Of a stretch of 15,731 bases of DNA, positions 15,039-15,731 are shown one piece after another. A program made the translations under genes and the position numbers. Positions within the stretch are counted from its first letter, which is position 1. Every line of letters starts with the position of its first letter. The notes under the pieces were generated by a model, which worked only from the letters and a program-made list of their open reading frames with translations, had not been told where the DNA came from and did no database searches. This DNA comes from Pseudomonadota bacterium (GTDB lineage: Bacteria > Desulfobacterota > Desulfobulbia > Desulfobulbales > Desulfobulbaceae): contig WRKE01000298.1 in NCBI GenBank assembly GCA_009778235.1, forward strand, positions 1 to 15,731, in the 5' to 3' direction.

Positions 15039-15731
15039 TTACGCTTTGAGCAGCAGCTTCCTTTTTTTGAATGCGTTAAACAGGTTCACCACATCGCGTT
15101 CAATTTGAACTCGCGGGGTTTCCGGGAAAACAGAAGCAAGGAGTGCAACCACCTCTAATTCGTTGAGTGGTTCGGCCAGCAGTTCCCACACCGCCCGGCC
15201 AAGGGTATTCAGATGAAAAATATCGTTGCCCGATTCCTGAATCAAGAAGCACTCTTCCCCTCTCTGCCTGGTCAGCACTTCGGGATGGCGGATAAAATTT
15301 TTATCGGAGGCGTGGCGGTGGAGCGGGCGCGAGCGAGGCTTATCTGGCACGGGCGTGACTTTTTCCGCGGCAACAGCCGGGGAAGCTTTTTGTTCGACTC
15401 CAGGTCCGGAAAATCCTTTGTCAGTTTCGACAAAAGCGTTGCGCAACAAGGTCACGGCATCATCAAGGCGGGCATACCGCAGATACCAGCAGGGTTTTTC
15501 TTCTATCAGCCGCAGTGAGCGGTCGAGCACTTCCAAGGCGCTACCGCGCCGCATGAGATTCTGATACACCGTGTTCCGCAGGCTGTCGGAAGAGTCGGCG
15601 GGAATAAGTTCGGCCGTTCCCGTTGCTCTGCGGACCAGCATGACCAGTGCCCCGATGGGGCGCATTTGCCCGAACGGCGCGATGCAGGGGGCGTCCGGAG
15701 CGATATACCGGCCCCAGGCATCCGCTTTCCC
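15039..15731 (-). CDS. HPr-kinase-like domain fused to a C-terminal PqqD-like domain (N-terminus beyond the right edge)
   Basis: The frame stays open to the window edge, so the start and the ATP-binding part are missing; 230 residues are visible. Residues 1-100 (from GKADAWGRYIAP to PCWYLRYARLDDAVTLLRNAF) resemble the last part of HprK/PEPCK-type serine kinase-like domains found near peptide-modification genes. A Pro/Ala/Lys-rich linker spans about 101-148. Residues 149-229 match PqqD: RHPEVLTRQRGEECFLI, then DIFHLNTLGRAVWELLAEPLN and terminal helices. PqqD-type domains bind leader peptides (RiPP recognition element). The fused layout suggests a kinase that recruits a peptide, but neither a precursor nor other pathway genes are visible on this side. 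An internal ATG at 15665 would cut the kinase part and is unlikely to be the true start. PqqD assignment is stronger than the kinase one. Confidence 0.75.
   Translation of the reverse strand, partial: GKADAWGRYIAPDAPCIAPFGQMRPIGALVMLVRRATGTAELIPADSSDSLRNTVYQNLMRRGSALEVLDRSLRLIEEKPCWYLRYARLDDAVTLLRNAFVETDKGFSGPGVEQKASPAVAAEKVTPVPDKPRSRPLHRHASDKNFIRHPEVLTRQRGEECFLIQESGNDIFHLNTLGRAVWELLAEPLNELEVVALLASVFPETPRVQIERDVVNLFNAFKKRKLLLKA

Overview
The window is GC-rich, densely packed bacterial DNA. Gene content (EttA-type ABC-F factor, MetX/MetW, a long EpsC-type serine acetyltransferase, CysK, a stand-alone MOSC protein, a YkgJ-like Cys-cluster protein, DUF1186, 7TMR-DISM hybrid kinase) suggests a Gram-negative proteobacterial or Desulfobacterota-like (former Deltaproteobacteria) chromosome. 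The lineage is an inference from gene families, not from a marker gene.

Left part (1-8400), housekeeping and sulfur amino acids. A truncated lipoprotein gene leaves the window on the minus strand. After about 550 bases without a gene comes ettA, then a plus-strand run metX-metW-cysE-cysK in which genes overlap or nearly touch, so it is almost certainly one operon. It makes O-acylhomoserine and O-acetylserine and fixes sulfide into cysteine. A strong stem-loop of unknown class sits in the metX leader. A MOSC-domain gene and a Cys-rich YkgJ-like gene follow (GTGA overlap), then a DUF1186 gene with a Lys-rich tail and its own candidate promoter.

Middle (8400-10800), a patchwork. A small four-helix membrane protein and an aquaporin (aqpZ) are on the minus strand. 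They are separated by palindrome-rich DNA and by the frameshifted 3' end of an IS200/IS605-type tnpA, whose hairpin-bearing end abuts the aqpZ stop codon. Between aqpZ and the next operon lies a decayed 3' end of an IS3-family transposase with its right end still recognisable.

Right part (10800-15731), sensing and the edge of another locus. A minus-strand two-gene operon encodes a YtfQ/ribose-type periplasmic sugar-binding protein followed, with a 4-nt or shorter separation, by an 871-residue hybrid histidine kinase with a periplasmic jelly-roll-like domain, seven membrane helices, a kinase core and a receiver. No ABC permease or ATPase is nearby, so the binding protein looks like the ligand-presenting half of a sensor. 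At the right edge a truncated gene joins the end of an HPr-kinase-like domain to a PqqD-like peptide-binding domain, a pair associated with RiPP-type peptide loci. The most interesting items are the binding protein/kinase pair, the kinase-PqqD fusion, and the structured metX leader. No rRNA, tRNA or CRISPR array was seen.
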